From Bacilli bacterium (GTDB lineage: Bacteria > Bacillota_I > Bacilli_A > RFN20 > CAG-826): a stretch of DNA of 64,000 nt. The position numbers were made by a program, and so were the translations under genes. Shown here one piece after another: positions 49,150-58,005 of this stretch; position 1 is the first letter of the stretch; each line of letters begins with the position of its first letter. The stretch is taken from contig JALCDB010000001.1 of assembly GCA_022641095.1 (NCBI GenBank), positions 124,001 to 188,000 of the forward strand. The letters are read 5' to 3'. The notes beneath the pieces were generated by a model, which made no database searches, was not told the DNA's origin, and saw nothing but the letters and a program-made list of their open reading frames with translations.

Positions 49150-49707
49150 CTATTTCGAAACCTGACGCTCCATCTCCTCGATTTCCTCGTCCGTCGGGAC
49201 ATAGACATAGGGGATGTTGCGATTGAGCCCTTTGTAATCGAAGCCATACCCCATGAGGAACTGGCGCTTATCGAGGGAACGTCCGCAAAGATCGATTCTA
49301 AGCGAAGTTTTCCGAGCGAACGGCTTATCGAAAAGAGCCACCGTGATAATCCGCTTGGGGCGGCCCATCTCCCGCAAGCGAGCGAGCAGCAGCTCCATGC
49401 TCTTGCCGGTCTCGACGATGTCGTCGACCACCACGACCGTCCGCCCCGAGAGATTGCTTTGGCAATCTCTCACGATCCGGACCGTCCCGGTGTTATGGGT
49501 CCCCTCCCAACTTTGGACCTTGACGTAATCGACGAGGAGGGGGACCTTCACGAAACGGATGAGGTCGCTCATGAACTCGACGGCGCCGTCCATGACGCCG
49601 ATGAAAAGCGGGAGGCGGTCCTCTTTTTTCAGTCGTTCCGTCAATTCGCCGCCGAGGCGCGAGCAGGTTTCCTTAATCTCGGCTTCGTCCATCACGAGTT
49701 CCTTCAT
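49150..49707 (-). CDS. hpt: Hypoxanthine-guanine phosphoribosyltransferase
   Basis: Salvage of hypoxanthine/guanine to IMP/GMP. FIGVMDGAVEFMSDLIR, VQSWEGTHNTGTVRI, PRPP loop VVVVDDIVETGKSME and YGFDYKGLNRNIPYVYVP. 185 aa. Converges with upp, with only three bases between stops. Confidence 0.95.
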   Translation of the reverse strand: MKELVMDEAEIKETCSRLGGELTERLKKEDRLPLFIGVMDGAVEFMSDLIRFVKVPLLVDYVKVQSWEGTHNTGTVRIVRDCQSNLSGRTVVVVDDIVETGKSMELLLARLREMGRPKRIITVALFDKPFARKTSLRIDLCGRSLDKRQFLMGYGFDYKGLNRNIPYVYVPTDEEIEEMERQVSK

Positions 49708-49849
49708 GGACCCCCTCCTTATTTAGGCCCATTCTAGAACGGCGATGGACGAAGGACAACGGAATAAGGCCGTTTATGCGCCAAGAAAGCGCTACGATGG
49801 GACAAATCGGACATATCAATCTATACTGAAAGTTAGGGAACAAAAAACC

Positions 49850-50779
49850 ATGGAAAGCGAAAGAAGGCATCCATTGCTCTTTACCTTAGGCTCCAACCCG
49901 AACCTCGCCCGACGAACCTCGATTCTCGCCGGACTGCCTCTTTCCAGGGCTTATGCGGGTCACTACGCCGACGGCGAATCTTTCGACAAGCCCCTTGAGG
50001 ATGTCGCGGGGCGCGATTGCTATCTAATCCATTCGACGTCCCGTCCCGTCAACGAAAGACTGATGGACCTTTTGGTTTTCATCGATGCCTTGGTTCGCGC
50101 CCAAGCCCGCTCAATCACCGCGATCGTGCCTTATTTTGGCTATGCCCGGCAAGACCGAATCGTCGAGTCCGGCGACCCCGTAAGTGGCCTTCTCGTCGGA
50201 AAAATGCTCCACGCGGCCGGGCTCACTCGCCTCGTCACCGTGGATTTCCATTCGCTCAAGCTGCTTAATGAATTCCCGCTTCCGCACATGAACCTCACCG
50301 CGGAAGGCCTTTTCGCCAAGAGGTTCGCGAGCCTGTTAAAAGAAGAAGGGATCGCCAGCGAAGACGTCGCGATCGTCGGCCCCGATAAAGGAAGCCGGCC
50401 CCGAATAAGCCAGTTCGCTCAAAACTTCAAAGGATCCGCCATAGTTTACGCCGACAAGAGCCGGCCCCGGCCCAATCAGGCCGTCGTGCACGACATCCAC
50501 GGCGACGTCGCCGGGAAAACCTGCTTGGTTTTCGACGACATGATCGACACCGCCGGCACCATCGGCGAGACGGTGAAGGCCCTTTACGCAAAAGGGGCCG
50601 CCAGCGTCCACGTCGCCGCGACGCACGGCATTTTCTCGGGAGATGCCCAAAAGACCCTTTCCGGCATCGGCATCCGTTCGCTCTTCGTGAGCGATTCCAT
50701 CGAGCGTGAAAAACCCATCGGCGAAATCGTGAGTTTGGCCCCGCTTCTGGCGAACTTCATCACTAAGGATCGCCGATAG
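49850..50779 (+). CDS. prs: Ribose-phosphate pyrophosphokinase
   Basis: Produces PRPP, the co-substrate of the three neighbouring transferases. PYFGYARQDR, VTVDFHSLKL, VGPDKGSRPRI, and the PRPP loop CLVFDDMIDTAGTIGE. 309 aa from the start at 49850; the in-frame extension upstream has no RBS. Some usual residues of the catalytic flexible loop differ (KSRPRPNQA), so it is a divergent member. Confidence 0.9.
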   Translation: MESERRHPLLFTLGSNPNLARRTSILAGLPLSRAYAGHYADGESFDKPLEDVAGRDCYLIHSTSRPVNERLMDLLVFIDALVRAQARSITAIVPYFGYARQDRIVESGDPVSGLLVGKMLHAAGLTRLVTVDFHSLKLLNEFPLPHMNLTAEGLFAKRFASLLKEEGIASEDVAIVGPDKGSRPRISQFAQNFKGSAIVYADKSRPRPNQAVVHDIHGDVAGKTCLVFDDMIDTAGTIGETVKALYAKGAASVHVAATHGIFSGDAQKTLSGIGIRSLFVSDSIEREKPIGEIVSLAPLLANFITKDRR

Positions 50780-50860
50780 GGAACTAATGGGTCTTGGCCC
50801 TAGGTCGGGGAACGTTTTTTTCGTTATTTTTGGGAACTGAAACGGCGATTTTTCGGCTCT

Positions 50861-50890
50861 GAAAAGAAAACACCCGACGATATCGGGTGT
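50861..50890 (-). terminator. Terminator after tRNA-Thr
   Basis: ACACCCGA / TCGGGTGT (8 bp, loop of five) at 50870-50890, followed on the - strand by TTTCTTTTC. Confidence 0.8.
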
Positions 50891-50902
50891 TAGTCTGCCA
50901 AG

Positions 50903-50978
50903 TGGTGCCGACTAGAGGAATCGAACCCCCAACCTACTGATTACGATTCAGTTGCTCTGCCAATTGAGCTAAGTCGGC
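50903..50978 (-). tRNA. tRNA-Thr (anticodon CGT)
   Basis: - strand cloverleaf beginning GCCGACTTAGCTCAATTGG, anticodon stem ACTGA/TCAGT with loop ATCGTAA, T-arm GGGGGTTCGATTCCTC, encoded CCA. Confidence 0.93.
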
Positions 50979-51010
50979 GCGCGAAGATAAATATAGACCA
51001 AGCGGGCCGC

Positions 51011-53086
51011 CTAAACAAGCGCCGAAGCCCCATCTTTCGTTTTCGGGGGTTTCTTTTCCCCGCTTCGGAGACGACGCTCATAAAGCCCCCACCCGCCTAG
51101 GGCGAGCGTGCCCGCCGCGGACACCCAAAACGTCACCCGGCCGATCCGGTAACCGAGAGGACCCGGGAACGAGACTTCGAGGGCATAGCTTCCCGAGGCG
51201 ACTTCGAACGCCACCAAACCGTCGACGTTCCTGATGGGGGCGTAGCTCACCTCTCCGTCGATGGCGGTCAGCTTGGCTTCGTAGCCATCGTAATAGAACT
51301 GAGGGATTTGGATGAGGGCGTCCTCGCTTTCCACGGTCACGTCAAAGGTGGCGTCGGGGCTGTTGAGGGCGGTTATTTCGATCCGCCCCTCGCCCTCAAG
51401 GAAGGCCGGGTCGAAATAGCCTTCGATTCCGACTGGGAACCGGGCGCTGCTATCGGCGAGATAGGAATGGATGAGATCGTAGAGGGAAGCGGAGTACTCC
51501 GAATGGTAATCGCTTTCGGAGAAAACCCGTGGCACATACTCGTTTTGCCAGCCGATCCTATTGTTGTTCTGGACTTCGCTCACGGAAGCGTCGTGCCAAT
51601 AGCCTTGGTTGTTCTGGAAAATGGAAATGCGCTTATCGATCGGGCCTTGGCAGAACATGAGAAGGGCGCAACCGACGACGCCGAGCGAAGCGAGGGCGGT
51701 GCGGTTGTCGCGGAAGGCCTTCGCAAGGTAGACGATCAGAAGCACGGCGAAAAAGCCGAAGAGCCCCCATAGACGATACGGGAACTGGATGTTGTAGAAA
51801 GCCCGCGGGACCGCCTTCCACGCGTCCGGAACGTAAATGAGGGTCACGAGGACGATCATCGAGACGCAAAGGAAATAAACCTCTGGGACCTCCAAGAATT
51901 CCTGTATGGGTTTGCGCGACAATTCAGGTTCCGCCGGGTCTTTGGCGAAAAGGTCGAAAAGAAGGAAGAGGAGATAAAACGCCAAAAGGGAAAGCCAGGC
52001 CTCCGCCTCGGCGAGGATGCATAAAGAAGGAAGGAAGAGGATGGCCGCGTCGGCTAAGTAACGCCACTTCTCCTGGTTCTTGAGTTTCCGGAAAAGCCGA
52101 TCGAACACGATCATAAGAACCGCCGAAACGACGTAGAAAGAGGCCGAAAGGGCGACCTTGAAAGCGGCGTTCTGCTGAACGAGCCACTCGAAATTGAGGA
52201 AACCGGTGAACTGAGTGCTCGTGCGACCGATCCAGTAGCTGAGCCAGGAAAGCGTCGTCCACATGATGTCGCCGTCGCTGATGTTGTAGAGGTCGCCTGA
52301 AGTGTTTCTCAAAGCGGTGAAGACATAGGGCGTGACGAACCCTACAACCAGCAGGATGGAAACGAAAAAACTGACGAGCCGCCGCCATTCCTTGATGTGC
52401 CTCGCGATCGCCTTGACGCTGAAAACCAGGAACGCCACGCAGGAGGCGGCGGTCACGAGGGCCGTGATCGGATGGGTGAGGACGATCGAGGCGGCGCTCA
52501 AGGTCAGGATAACGTAGGGGCCCACCCGCCATTTCTCATCATGGATGAGGCGGTAAAGGCCATAGTAGACAAGCGGGATGAAGCAAAGGGCGATGGCTTC
52601 GGGGTAGGCGGCCCGATAAAGGACGCAATACATCTTGTAAGGCAGGAAATTATAGATGACCGTCGCGAGGAAGCCGATGCTCCGTCGCGAGGAAATCCGA
52701 TTCGCGAGGGCGTACACGGCGAGGTTGGAGAGGAAGCAGAAAAAGAGGATCGCGAACTTAAGGGTCCCCGTGAGGCTGGCCCCGGCCCAATGCCACATCT
52801 CGTAAAGGATCACCACGAAATAATGCGGGAACGGCCCATAGAAGCCGTAGATGTCGACCGCGGTGAAACTGATGAGGTTATGGCCGAGGGAAAGCCCGGT
52901 GAAACCATGTTCGAACCCATAAGCCAAATCGGCCAATTCAAGTTGATGCCAGTAGCAATCGTCGCCAGTCGTCATGCCGACGTCGGTGAAGAAAATGCAG
53001 AACGGCAACGCCGTGAGGATGAGAATCGCCAAGTAAGGGGCGGCGGCCTTCAGGAATTTAAGAAGCCGCGCCCTTGGAAATTTCAT
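51011..53086 (-). CDS. Large GT-C-like membrane protein, 691 aa
   Basis: About twelve membrane helices followed by a C-terminal extracytoplasmic beta-rich region (residues about 520-660) and a final helix. TALPFCIFFTDVGMTTGDDCYWHQLELADL, NLISFTAVDIYGFYGPFPHYF and IYNFLPYKMYCVLYRAAYPEAIALCFIPLVYYGLYRLI resemble '6-pyruvoyl-tetrahydropterin synthase-related' (GT-C type) membrane proteins of Firmicutes, which are thought to be lipid-linked sugar transferases or YfhO-type proteins. The exact role is unknown. Confidence 0.72.
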   Translation of the reverse strand: MKFPRARLLKFLKAAAPYLAILILTALPFCIFFTDVGMTTGDDCYWHQLELADLAYGFEHGFTGLSLGHNLISFTAVDIYGFYGPFPHYFVVILYEMWHWAGASLTGTLKFAILFFCFLSNLAVYALANRISSRRSIGFLATVIYNFLPYKMYCVLYRAAYPEAIALCFIPLVYYGLYRLIHDEKWRVGPYVILTLSAASIVLTHPITALVTAASCVAFLVFSVKAIARHIKEWRRLVSFFVSILLVVGFVTPYVFTALRNTSGDLYNISDGDIMWTTLSWLSYWIGRTSTQFTGFLNFEWLVQQNAAFKVALSASFYVVSAVLMIVFDRLFRKLKNQEKWRYLADAAILFLPSLCILAEAEAWLSLLAFYLLFLLFDLFAKDPAEPELSRKPIQEFLEVPEVYFLCVSMIVLVTLIYVPDAWKAVPRAFYNIQFPYRLWGLFGFFAVLLIVYLAKAFRDNRTALASLGVVGCALLMFCQGPIDKRISIFQNNQGYWHDASVSEVQNNNRIGWQNEYVPRVFSESDYHSEYSASLYDLIHSYLADSSARFPVGIEGYFDPAFLEGEGRIEITALNSPDATFDVTVESEDALIQIPQFYYDGYEAKLTAIDGEVSYAPIRNVDGLVAFEVASGSYALEVSFPGPLGYRIGRVTFWVSAAGTLALGGWGLYERRLRSGEKKPPKTKDGASALV

Positions 53087-53127
53087 AACGAAGCCATTAT
53101 AGAGAAGCCGAGAAGACTTGTCTAAGC

Positions 53128-55848
53128 CTATCGGAGGCGCGAGGACGCCAACTTGCCCCTCACGGATAAAACGGCCACCACGGCCTCATGAACGAATAGA
53201 GGCGTGAGAGCGAGCAGGAAAACCCAAAGGTAGTCCATCGGTTCGTCATGGAGCGAATAGACGCTGAAGAAACTGTTGAGCCCCGGGGTCTCGATGACGA
53301 GGAACTGAAGGCCCATGCCGATGAAGAACGAGGCCCAAAGCATCACGTTCCTGTCTTTGAAGACGCGCAGGAACGTGTGCTTGACGTCCGTCATCCCGAG
53401 CATATGGAAGAGTTCGCTGAAACTCAAAACGCAAAAGGCCATCGACTGGGCTTCCTCGAGGGCGATTTCGTTCCCGAAGTAGCCGTCGATCGCGGAAATC
53501 GAGAAACAGCCGGCTTGCCAAGGCTTAATAAGGAAGGCGATGAGCGTCGCGGCGCCTATAACGGCCCCATACCCAAAAGTTATCGCATAGCCTCCGCGGG
53601 CGAAAAGCGATTCCTTGGGATCGCGCGGGCGATCGCGCATGATATCGTCGGGCTTTTTGTCGGCCCCAAGGGCGATCGCGGGCAAGGAGTCCGTGATGAG
53701 ATTCGCCCAAAGAAGATGGATGGCGATGAGCGGGGCGGGCAGGCCGCAGGCGATCGCCACGAACATGCAGATGACCTCGCCGATGTTGCTCGAAAGCAAA
53801 AAGAGGATGGTTTTGCGGATGTTGGCGTAAATGCCGCGCCCCTCCTCCACCGCCTTCTCGATGGAGGCGAAGTTGTCGTCGGTGAGGACCATGTCGGCGG
53901 CGCCTTTGGCCACGTCGGTTCCGGCGATGCCCATCGCGATGCCGATGTCGGCGGCCTTGAGGGAGGGGGCGTCGTTGACCCCGTCTCCCGTCATGGCAGC
54001 GATATTGCCGTTGGCTTTGATGGCGGTGACGATCTGGACTTTGTTCTCCGGGCTCACGCGGGCGAAAACGCGGATGGTTTTCACCTTCTCGCGCAATTCT
54101 TCCGAAGAGCAGGCGTCGATCTGCTCGCCCGACATGCACTGCTCGGGCGCCTCGGCGATGCCGAGTTCCCTAGCGATCGCGAAGGCCGTGTCTTTGTGGT
54201 CCCCCGTGATCATAATGGTCGCGATGCCGGCCCCCCGCAGGGTCATGACGGCCGGTTTCGCGGCCGGGCGCGGAGGATCGACCATGCCGACCAAGCCGAC
54301 GAAAACGAGTCGGTCCTCTTCGATTTTATCGCTCTCGCGCAAGGCCAAGGCCAAGACGCGGAGCGCCTTCTCGGCCATCTTCGCCGCGGCCGCGTCGATT
54401 TTCGCGACGTCCTCTTCCGCGAGGGCTTTGGCTTTGCCGTTCGCGAGCACGCGATCGCAGCGCTTCAGGATCTGGTCCATCGCGCCTTTGGTGTACGCGA
54501 CCTTCCCGCCGTTTTTGCGGTGCTGGGTCGACATCATCTTGCGGACGCTGTCGAAAGGGAGCTCGTCGATGCGCGGAGTCGCTTTCTCAAGCGCGCTTTT
54601 GCTCATCCCGAAATCGGCGGCGAACTGGACGAGGGCCACCTCCGTGGGATCGCCATAGACGCCGTTTTCGATCGAAGCGTCGCTGCAAAGGCACATTCCT
54701 TCGGCCAATAAGCCGAGGTTGTCCTTCCTGAAGTCCTTTCTCTCATAAAGCCTCCCGTCGCAGTAGGCTTCGACGACGGTCATCTTGTTTTGGGTGAGGG
54801 TACCGGTCTTGTCGCTGCAAATGACCGAGACGGCGCCGAGGGTTTCCACGGAAGCCAAACGGCGCACGATCGTATTGACCTTGATCATCTTCTGCATGCC
54901 AAGGGCGAGGACGATGGTGACGACCGCGGGAAGGCCTTCGGGGATCGCGGCGACGGCGAGCCCCACCGCGTCGAGCAAATCGGCGGTCCATTTCTCGACG
55001 AACGTTCCGGCCACGGCGTCGTAAATGAAGGAAACGCCAAGCATCAGAACGACGATGCCAACGGTGAGGATGCCAAGGAATTTGGACAACTGGGCCAGTT
55101 TTTTCTGAAGCGGGGTCGGCTCCTCCCCTTCCCCGGAGAGCATGGTCGCGATCTTGCCGATCTCGGTGTTCATGCCGGTCGCGATCACGACCCCTTCGCC
55201 GCGACCGTAGACGATCGGGGTGGACATATAGGCTTCGTTGACGCGGTCGCCGACGCCGACCTCCTCGCTCAAAACGAGGTCCGGGTCCTTGTCGACGGGA
55301 AGCGACTCGCCGGTCAGGGAGCTTTCGTCGGCCTTCATGGCGAAGGCTTTCGTAAGGCGCAGGTCGGCCGGCACGGTCCTTCCTTCCTCGAGGATGACGA
55401 CGTCTCCGGGGACGAGTTCCTCGGCCTTGACCTCGACGAGTTTGCCTTCGCGCCGGACGGTCGCGGTCGGGGAAGAGAGCTTCTTGAGGGCCGCAAGGGC
55501 TTTCTCGGCCTTGGTTTCCTGAATGGTGCCGATCGTGGCGTTAAGGAAAATGACCCCGAAGATGATGACGACGTCGGCGAAATCCTCGAAGGTCACGCCC
55601 GCGCCGGATTTCTGAGCCTTGAGGATGCCCACGATGACGGAAATGATGGCGGCCCCGAAAAGGATGAACGTCATCGGATCCTTGAATTGGTCGAGGAAAA
55701 CGAGGAAGGCGCTGCGCTTCTTCTTCTCGGTGAGCTTGTTAAGCCCGCATTCGGCGCGGCGCGTCGCCGCCTCCTCTATGGAAAGCCCCGTTTTTCCGTC
55801 CGTCTTCAACGCCTTCAAAGAATCGGAGATCGATTTGTTCTCGTACAT
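53128..55848 (-). CDS. Cation-transporting P-type ATPase, Ca2+-ATPase (P2A/P2B) type, 906 aa
   Basis: Has LTGESLPVDK (actuator), phosphorylation motif CSDKTGTLTQNKM near residue 345, KGAMDQIL (nucleotide domain), TGDGVNDAPSLK (hinge), the membrane motif AAIPEGLPAVVTI (TM4, calcium type) and LLWANLITDSLPAIALG (TM6). N-terminal cation-ATPase and C-terminal domains are complete. Expels Ca2+ or exchanges it for protons. Start at 55848; the ORF can extend 13 codons but without RBS. Confidence 0.93.
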   Translation of the reverse strand: MYENKSISDSLKALKTDGKTGLSIEEAATRRAECGLNKLTEKKKRSAFLVFLDQFKDPMTFILFGAAIISVIVGILKAQKSGAGVTFEDFADVVIIFGVIFLNATIGTIQETKAEKALAALKKLSSPTATVRREGKLVEVKAEELVPGDVVILEEGRTVPADLRLTKAFAMKADESSLTGESLPVDKDPDLVLSEEVGVGDRVNEAYMSTPIVYGRGEGVVIATGMNTEIGKIATMLSGEGEEPTPLQKKLAQLSKFLGILTVGIVVLMLGVSFIYDAVAGTFVEKWTADLLDAVGLAVAAIPEGLPAVVTIVLALGMQKMIKVNTIVRRLASVETLGAVSVICSDKTGTLTQNKMTVVEAYCDGRLYERKDFRKDNLGLLAEGMCLCSDASIENGVYGDPTEVALVQFAADFGMSKSALEKATPRIDELPFDSVRKMMSTQHRKNGGKVAYTKGAMDQILKRCDRVLANGKAKALAEEDVAKIDAAAAKMAEKALRVLALALRESDKIEEDRLVFVGLVGMVDPPRPAAKPAVMTLRGAGIATIMITGDHKDTAFAIARELGIAEAPEQCMSGEQIDACSSEELREKVKTIRVFARVSPENKVQIVTAIKANGNIAAMTGDGVNDAPSLKAADIGIAMGIAGTDVAKGAADMVLTDDNFASIEKAVEEGRGIYANIRKTILFLLSSNIGEVICMFVAIACGLPAPLIAIHLLWANLITDSLPAIALGADKKPDDIMRDRPRDPKESLFARGGYAITFGYGAVIGAATLIAFLIKPWQAGCFSISAIDGYFGNEIALEEAQSMAFCVLSFSELFHMLGMTDVKHTFLRVFKDRNVMLWASFFIGMGLQFLVIETPGLNSFFSVYSLHDEPMDYLWVFLLALTPLFVHEAVVAVLSVRGKLASSRLR

Positions 55849-56016
55849 GGAGATATTTGCTCCCTGGGTGCGGCCGTGCCGTGACAAAGGTCTCGCGAAG
55901 CCATTGGCTTACCCTTCCCGGCCGGAGCTGATCCCCGGCGTCTTGACGGAAAAAGGTTAACCGCTACTCCCCTTTACAAGGGGAATAATAACACAAAAGG
56001 AAAAACGCCTGAAGGA

Positions 56017-56664
56017 TTAATACGAGCGAAGCCGCAAAACGGTGAAATAAATGCCGAGGCAAATGAGAATCTCGCTGATGGGGTAAAGGCATGATATGAG
56101 GACATTTAAGCCGCTCGCCCCTCCTAGAAGAAAGATGGCCGGCAAGAAAGAACTGGAGACGATCTGAAAGATGACGAAAGCCAAACTCCAGTTGCGGACG
56201 CTCGTGTAAGTGACCGACGAACCGGTGAGGTATTGCCGCAGACGGATGTACGCGAAAATACCGGCGACGACGCCGAAGACGTTGAAGGCGAGTTGAACGA
56301 GGGCGATCGAACCGGCAAGGGGGTCGCCCGAAAAAAGGGATGAGAAGTTCAAAACTCCGCTGAAAATGAGATTTATCACGGCCGAGAAAGCCGAGGCGAA
56401 GATGTAAATCAAGACGCCGTTATAAGCGCTGTTGCTGCTATTGACGTTCCCGATGAGGATGATGAAGTACGCCACAAGCATGAAAGCCAGATTGTACACG
56501 CTGATCGGGGTTGAGATCGAAGGGGTCTCGTGATAGGCGATCATCTCGACGACATAGATCACGGCCGAGGCCAAAAGCAAGGCCGTCGCAAGGGACGAGA
56601 AAATAATCGCGCAGTACTTTTTGTAGTTGTAGCGGAATCTCTCTTTGAACGCTTTCCAATTCAT
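56017..56664 (-). CDS. Membrane protein, six TM segments, 215 aa
   Basis: Hydrophobic helices at about 18-40, 55-75, 82-100, 118-140, 160-180 and 185-210, with basic short N-terminus MNWKAFKERFRYNYKKY. No family is recognised. Divergent to the GNAT gene. Confidence 0.7.
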   Translation of the reverse strand: MNWKAFKERFRYNYKKYCAIIFSSLATALLLASAVIYVVEMIAYHETPSISTPISVYNLAFMLVAYFIILIGNVNSSNSAYNGVLIYIFASAFSAVINLIFSGVLNFSSLFSGDPLAGSIALVQLAFNVFGVVAGIFAYIRLRQYLTGSSVTYTSVRNWSLAFVIFQIVSSSFLPAIFLLGGASGLNVLISCLYPISEILICLGIYFTVLRLRSY

Positions 56665-56722
56665 AAACGCAATATTATCACAGGAAAGAAGGAAAACCCA
56701 TACTCGCGAAAAATGCTAAAGT

Positions 56723-57193
56723 ATGGTCCGTATGATCGAAGCGAAATTCCAAGTCGGCCTCATGGCGGAGGCCAAAGCCATCCGCCTTCGCGTCTTCAAG
56801 GAGGAGCAAGGCTACGAAAAGGAGTTCGACGAGGAGGAGGGCCGCGCCATCAACCTCGTGCTGTATTTGGACAAGAAGCCGATCGGGACGGCGCGGTTGG
56901 TCGAAATCGATCCCGAGACGTATCGGGTGGGACGCGTCGCCGTCTTGCCCGAGTACCGCCACCGCCAAATCGGAACCTATCTTTTGAAATTCATGCAGGT
57001 CAAGGCCAAAACCCTCGGGGCCCGCAAACTCGTTTTGGGGGCGCAGCTCGGCAAGACTGCCTTCTATGAGCGCCTCGGTTACGAAAAGGATCCCACAGGG
57101 GAGGTCTTTTTCGACGAAGGACACCCCCATATCATGATGGAGAAGATTCTGAAATTCAGAAAAAACCGAAGGAAAGACACGAACGGTTATTAG
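56723..57193 (+). CDS. GNAT acetyltransferase (ElaA-like), 156 aa
   Basis: AIRLRVFKEEQGYEKEFDEEEG, LYLDKKPIGTARLVEI, YRVGRVAVLPEYRHRQIGTYLLKFMQVKAKTLGARKLVLGAQLGKTAFYERLGY: a complete GNAT domain with acetyl-CoA loop RHRQIG. Start may be 56723 or 56732; no strong RBS. Overlaps the radical SAM gene's end by four bases. Confidence 0.85.
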   Translation: MVRMIEAKFQVGLMAEAKAIRLRVFKEEQGYEKEFDEEEGRAINLVLYLDKKPIGTARLVEIDPETYRVGRVAVLPEYRHRQIGTYLLKFMQVKAKTLGARKLVLGAQLGKTAFYERLGYEKDPTGEVFFDEGHPHIMMEKILKFRKNRRKDTNGY

Positions 57194-58005
57194 ACGTTGC
57201 CGAGGTAAACGTGCTTCAGGTAACGCCTCGCCACCGCCGCCAGTTCAGATAGGGCGCCCACCTCCGTCGGGGGCTCTTTTTCTTTGTAACGCGGGAAGTA
57301 ACGGGTGATGTGAAGCGCGATTTCAGGATCGAGCGAAGCAATCCATCTGGCCTCTTCCTCCATCATGGCCTTCGAATCGTTGCGGCCCGGGATGATAAGC
57401 GTCGTGATTTCGAGGTGGCTTTCCCGGCAAGCCAAGGCGATGAAATCCTTCACCATCCCCAAATCGCCGCCGACGAAACGATAAAACTCCTCCGAAAAGC
57501 CTTTAAGATCAACGTTCATCGCATCGATGTAGGGAAGGACTTGCCCCAAAACGTCGAGGGAGGCCGTCCCGTTGCTCACGAGAACGTTAAGAAGGCCCCG
57601 CTCATGGATTAAGCGCGCGCAATCGCGCACGAACTCATAGCCGACGAGGGGCTCGTTATACGTGTAGGCGAGGCCGATGTTCCCTTGCGGCACGAGTTCC
57701 TGGGCGTACTCAACGAGAGCCTCGGGAGTCAGGATGTCCGCGCTTTGGGAAAGGTCGAACTGCGAGATTTCGTAGTTTTGGCAAAACGGGCAACGGAGGT
57801 TGCAGCCATAACTGCCCACCGACAGGATCTTGGAGCCGGGGTGGAAAAGCAAAAGCGGTTTCTTTTCGATTGGGTCGAGGGCAAGAGAAGTGACGGCCCC
57901 GTAGTTCTTGGCGACGATGCGGCCGCCGCGATTGACGCGGGCTCGACAAAATCCCACTTGGCCCTCCGCGAGCTCGCAATGGCGAAAGCAAACGGGGCAT
58001 TTCAT
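57190..58005 (-). CDS. AmmeMemoRadiSam system radical SAM enzyme
   Basis: Radical SAM cluster CNLRCPFCQNYEISQ near residue 70, N-terminal cysteines MKCPVCFRHC..GFC, and LAYTYNEPLVGYEFVRDCARLIHERG, matching the AmmeMemoRadiSam radical SAM family (PflA-like). 271 aa, slightly shorter than most (about 330). Overlaps the AMMECR1/Memo gene by four bases (ATGA), so they are one operon. Substrate of the conserved system is unknown. Confidence 0.9.
   Translation of the reverse strand: MKCPVCFRHCELAEGQVGFCRARVNRGGRIVAKNYGAVTSLALDPIEKKPLLLFHPGSKILSVGSYGCNLRCPFCQNYEISQFDLSQSADILTPEALVEYAQELVPQGNIGLAYTYNEPLVGYEFVRDCARLIHERGLLNVLVSNGTASLDVLGQVLPYIDAMNVDLKGFSEEFYRFVGGDLGMVKDFIALACRESHLEITTLIIPGRNDSKAMMEEEARWIASLDPEIALHITRYFPRYKEKEPPTEVGALSELAAVARRYLKHVYLGNV

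Noticed and set aside
53248..55884. Very long open frames (up to 487 codons) on the + strand opposite the P-type ATPase
   Set aside because: They are antisense shadows created by the GC-rich codon pattern of the ATPase, which has all family motifs. The antisense translations are Arg/Asp/Gly-rich without motifs or RBS.
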